NCBI GenBank assembly: GCA_029204225.1
Contig: CM055109.1
Location: 20,518,349 to 20,578,348, forward strand
Origin: Diphasiastrum complanatum
Taxonomy: Eukaryota; Streptophyta; Lycopodiopsida; Lycopodiales; Lycopodiaceae
Length of the DNA: 60,000 nucleotides
Reading direction: 5' to 3'
The translations under genes were made by a program, and so were the position numbers. The first letter of the stretch is position 1. The number at the start of each line of letters is the position of its first letter. Below are positions 56,811-60,000 of the stretch, in pieces. Under the pieces are notes generated by a model. The model did no database searches. It was not told the origin of the DNA and saw only the letters and a list, made by a program, of their open reading frames with translations.

Positions 56811-57520
56811 AGCTAGATTTTGACGCTCAGTTCTGGAGCGTGGATCTGAGCCCCCGATGCATTGTTGCTTCCTATCTGGTGACACCTGTTGACCGCTGGA
56901 CTTACAGGGTTCCTACTACAACCTTCAACACTGTCCTATGGGTCCACGCAACAAACGAGGGGGAGGTAACTTCCCCCACTCTCCACCATGCCCTACTTTG
57001 GAAGGCCCGGAAAACACCCCCATATCTCTCACATCTGAGTTTTTGGTACCTGCTCCTGCCATCGTACCTGCTTTTAAGTCTATCCATCGCATCCGCTTCT
57101 GATTTGTCCACCACATCTGCATCTGAATCCAAGATGGATGCTCGCCCTGCTGTCGAAACATGTGCAGTTAATCAACTGCCCACAATTGATTATACGCCTT
57201 CCAAACCTACTGAAGGCCTCCTCGCTTTTGACATCAGCTTTATTCGACAAGAAATCATCGGACTCAAAAGACAATTACACCTCTTTGAAATTGAGAACGG
57301 CAAGCTGATTTTGGATCTCTGTGGGGTTAAAGAGCGAATGGAGCAGCTTGAACAAGAAAATGTATATCTTAAGCAACCGATTGCGGAACATATTCCTCAA
57401 AAGGTATTGGAGGAGACGTCGAACAAAATATCCAGCCTTGAGAAATAAGTGGAAGAAACGAAGACATGGGCAGCGCGTCTCGAAAACGATGGTAAGGTCA
57501 AATCTTCAAGCTTCAGCTTG
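56811..57520 (+). mobile_element. LINE ORF1 5' part (coiled-coil region), truncated
   Basis: A 213-residue open frame (56807-57448) ends with a clear coiled coil: FIRQEIIGLKRQLHLFEIEN and VKERMEQLEQENVYLKQPIA. The preceding part is low complexity and probably 5' UTR. The Met at 57133 (MDARPAVETCAVNQLP) is the likelier start. No RRM-like or C-terminal ORF1 domain follows. It is cut near 57520 by a minus-strand LTR element. Confidence 0.6.
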
Positions 57521-58092
57521 TAGTAGATAGGAAATAGACTTGTCAAGACAAAATCTACTCAAAGGGCAGCAACCTTAAAGCTGAAATTATGAGCACAATA
57601 GATTGCAATACTCCACATGCAATTTGCTCAACAAGTAATGAAATAGGTGGCTGATTTATGCACAAAAAACAGAATGCTCACAAATAGGTAGACTTCGAAT
57701 GAAGCCTAAACCAAAACTAGAAATTTGTGGCTAAAAAGAGTGCACACTATGTGCATATAGTGCTGATGGTAGCGCCCTACTCCAAGCTCACCAACAGGGA
57801 AATTTCAACAAGAAATGTGTCCAAAACACATGTATCTTCATTTAAGAAGTAAATCTGAAATTTTCAACATGTAATTGAGTCAAGATCACATGCAATTGGT
57901 TTGAGCATGGGCGCCCTACTGCTAGCTCTCAAATAGGTGAAGGTGCCCTGCAATTTCCTGCAAAAAAGCTATAAGAAGATGAACAGATTCTTCTCCTGCA
58001 AAAATCAGTAGCTTGATGATTTTTTGCAACCAAAAGGGGACGAAGATAGCTTCCTATTGGGCGCCCTCCTGCAAGCTTATGATCACCTAAAG
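57521..58092 (-). mobile_element. Leader region of a minus-strand LTR element
   Basis: Non-coding. GGCGCCCT(A/C)CT followed by GCTAGCT, CAAGCT or similar recurs near 57772, 57909 and 58059, spaced about 140-150 bp. It lies directly downstream, on the minus strand, of the primer-binding site at 58093-58104. Confidence 0.5.
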
Positions 58093-58104
58093 GCTCTGAT
58101 ACCA
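58093..58104 (-). promoter_or_regulatory. Primer-binding site for initiator Met-tRNA
   Basis: GCTCTGATACCA on the plus strand, the complement of TGGTATCAGAGC, followed at 58105 by TGTAGGAAATAG, a possible LTR end. Confidence 0.8.
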
Positions 58105-58480
58105 TGTAGGAAATAGAAGCCTAGGGATCCAGGATCTTAACTATTCAATCACACAAAGCATTCTCAAAAGAAAGAGAGAGATGGCTAGAAACCCTCTTGT
58201 AGAAACTCGTGGACAGCCAAGGAGAATAGTCAGTATTGCTTACAAAAGTGTCTTATACAAATGGGATGCACACATATATATAGTCCAAGATGACTATCTA
58301 ACTTCATGACTATTGGCTATCCAACTACTTGACTATTGGCTTTCCAACTACTTGACTATCCAACTTTCTATAAGTTACATAGAAAGAATAAGGTACCTCC
58401 AATATGTCAAGTTGGGGTACTTAATGTCACAATTAGGCCTAGTGGACCCATGAGTCCCTACCAAGTTAATCTCATACTAA
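58105..58480 (-). mobile_element. LTR next to the primer-binding site, upper boundary uncertain
   Basis: Begins TGTAGGAAATAG on the plus strand. It includes three tandem copies of a roughly 21-bp unit around CCAACTACTTGACTATTGGC (58310-58370). The far end was not located. A copia coding fragment is recognisable from about 58480 on. Confidence 0.5.
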
Positions 58481-59100
58481 CTTAGCTAACTCTAAGTTTA
58501 GTAGGCCTAATATAATAAATGATATGACCATGGTTACACAACTCTCGACCTTTTGGGTCAAAGTAACCTATGGTAATGTAATCGATGCCATTTACATTCC
58601 AACACCACCTTGATTCACAACCTTCAAGATTCTTAACTTGGCAAAAGCGTTTAACTTGTTTGTTATATAGTACGCCCACACTTTTCTTGAAATATCCTTA
58701 ATGAGAGTAATGAAATGATTAGATCCACCAATTACATAAGCTCAACAAAATCGAAAGGAATTAAATTCAATAGTGCATATGCTTTAGCCTTTGACTAACT
58801 TGTCCTTAGAAAAAAAATGTGTATGTAACTATGCACATGTCTTACAAAGCTCTATACATTGTTCAATGGAGGGCAAAACTATAATGTTTCGTCTCTTTAT
58901 TAGCATCAAGCTTCAATACATATTATGCCCATATCCCTTATGCCACAAGTCCCATCAAATACAATAGAACTCGTTATGAACTCAATCACAAATTTAGCAT
59001 CACATCGTCTTGAATCGACAATGAAGATTAATCAATAGAAATGTCCTACAAAAAAAATTGGATGAACATCAATAGACAATCCCCCTACAAGAGCCCTTGA
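58480..59100 (-). mobile_element. Copia fragment (GAG-pre-integrase to integrase start), degenerate
   Basis: On the minus strand, HKGYGHNMY, a stop, SLMLIKRRNIIVLPSIEQCI and ELCKTC (58830-58950) is a GAG-pre-integrase region. Then KDISRKVWAYYITNKLNAFA with KLRILK (58600-58720) is the start of the integrase core. Stops are frequent. The adjacent LTR may have inserted into it. Confidence 0.65.
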
Positions 59101-59279
59101 GTCTTCTACGAATAACTCAAGAAGAACCAAGATGATAAACTTCCAACTGAATAACTCAACACCTATTTAAACTCTACATAATAGGGTCAGGTCATGCTAG
59201 CACAAATGACGAAACCCATCTACAAGCTTTTATTACCTTACCCATTATCTATATCGTATAAATCTATTTTAGAGAGAGA
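59100..59279. other. No recognisable feature
   Basis: A short AT-rich stretch with no domain or repeat. Confidence 0.4.
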
Positions 59280-59399
59280 ATGTGTGTTTGCAGTAAAAAA
59301 TGTCACGCTGTGTCGTCAAAAATGTCATGCTCTACCCGCAAAAAATGTCACGCTTTGCAAAGGAAAAAGCTAAAATACGTTTTTAAAAAAATCACGTAC

Positions 59400-59400
<1 letters not shown>
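59280..59400. repeat. Three copies of an AAAAATGTCACGCT-type unit
   Basis: AAAAAATGTCACGCT, AAAAATGTCATGCTCT and AAAAAATGTCACGCTTTG occur at about 59296, 59320 and 59340. Confidence 0.65.

Positions 59401-59401
<1 letters not shown>

Positions 59402-59451
<50 letters not shown>
59402..59451. repeat. CT microsatellite
   Basis: 50 bp of perfect CT. Unlike the other long CT runs it is not preceded by the GACATTAATAAA box, so LINE origin is not shown. Confidence 0.92.
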
Positions 59452-59453
<2 letters not shown>

Positions 59454-60000
59454 CAGCTCGTCCTCCTCGCGCCCCTGCTCGTAGATCAACACGATCCCCA
59501 GCCACCTCCTCACTCACCTCCCTCGCTCACCACTCACCTCCCCTCGCTGCCCCTTCCCCTAACCCCCTCGCTGCTCCTTCTCCTTCTCCTTCCCTCGCTG
59601 CCCCTTCCTGTAACCTCCTCGCTGCTCCTTCTTCCCCCCTCGTTGCCCCTTCCCTCGCTGCTGCTCCTTCCCTCGCTGCCCCTTCCCTCGATGCTCCTTC
59701 TTGCCCCCTCGTGCCCCTTCCCTCGTTGCTCCCTCCCCTAAACCCCTCGCTGTTCCTTCCCCTTCCCCCCTCGCTGCTCCATCCCCACCCCTCGCTGACC
59801 TCCCTGATCTCCTAGCTGCCACCCCCTCACCCATCCTCCTCGCTGACCCCTCCTTGTCACCCCCTGCTCCTCACCCCCTCGCTGATCCCTCACCTCACCC
59901 CCTCGCTGATCTCTCACCTCACCCCATTGTCATTCCAGCCCCCCCCCTCGTTGCCACTTCACCTCACCCCCTTGATGACCCATCTCCCTCTCCTACTACA
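59452..60000. repeat. Pyrimidine-rich minisatellite to window end
   Basis: Imperfect repeats of CCCTCGCTGCCCCTTC, CTCGCTGCTCCTTC and CACCCCCTCGCTGAT give a strand of about 80-90 percent C+T for more than 500 bases. Open frames are Ser/Leu/Pro/Ala low complexity. It could be an ORF1-like N-terminus of another LINE (those are also Ala/Pro/Ser-rich), but no conserved segment follows in view. Confidence 0.75.

Noticed and set aside
59280-59741. A 153-residue Ser/Leu/Pro-rich gene
   Set aside because: It spans a CT microsatellite and a minisatellite; low complexity without a domain.

Overview
The window looks like a piece of a large, transposon-rich land-plant nuclear genome. The evidence is Ty1/copia elements primed by the initiator-Met tRNA (TGGTATCAGAGC), a Ty3/gypsy chromovirus with a C-terminal chromodomain, a BED/DUF659/hATC hAT transposase and very long introns packed with nested retroelements. 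Seed-free vascular plants (fern, lycophyte) or gymnosperms would fit. The species cannot be fixed from the sequence. No bacterial operons, CRISPR arrays, rRNA or tRNA genes are visible.

The only host gene I can support is on the + strand. Nine exons between 4736 and 39835 join in frame and encode about 1,100 codons resembling the C-terminal half of Integrator complex subunit 1 (INTS1), a scaffold of the RNA polymerase II-associated Integrator complex. Upstream exons were not found, and the extreme C-terminus lies beyond 39835. Two introns are very long (5439-15668 and 16444-33977) and contain most of the mobile elements. One small intron (15753-15948) appears to be GC-AG.

Layout: 1-2800, gypsy and LINE fragments plus a foldback segment. 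4736-5438, INTS1 exons 1-2. 5439-15668, intron with a LINE fragment, a decayed hAT transposon and nested copia elements. 15669-16443, exons 3-4. 16444-33977, giant intron with a roughly 360-bp tandem repeat array, four LINE copies joined head to tail on the minus strand, and two copia elements on the plus strand ending in an intact-looking LTR. 33978-34575, exon 5. 34576-37569, intron with a LINE piece and a 181-bp MITE. 37570-39835, exons 6-9. 40000-60000, transposons only: a gypsy remnant, LINE units in head-to-tail series, a copia LTR with primer site, a chromovirus carrying a 596-bp MITE, and CT-rich repeats at the end.

The most interesting pattern concerns the LINEs. Every recognisable 3' end carries a small hairpin whose stem covaries between copies, then the box GACATTAATAAA, then a CT-type microsatellite. 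New copies begin exactly at the microsatellite of an older copy in the same orientation. At least one subfamily has lost ORF2 and keeps only ORF1 plus the shared 3' tail, comparable to mammalian HAL1 elements.
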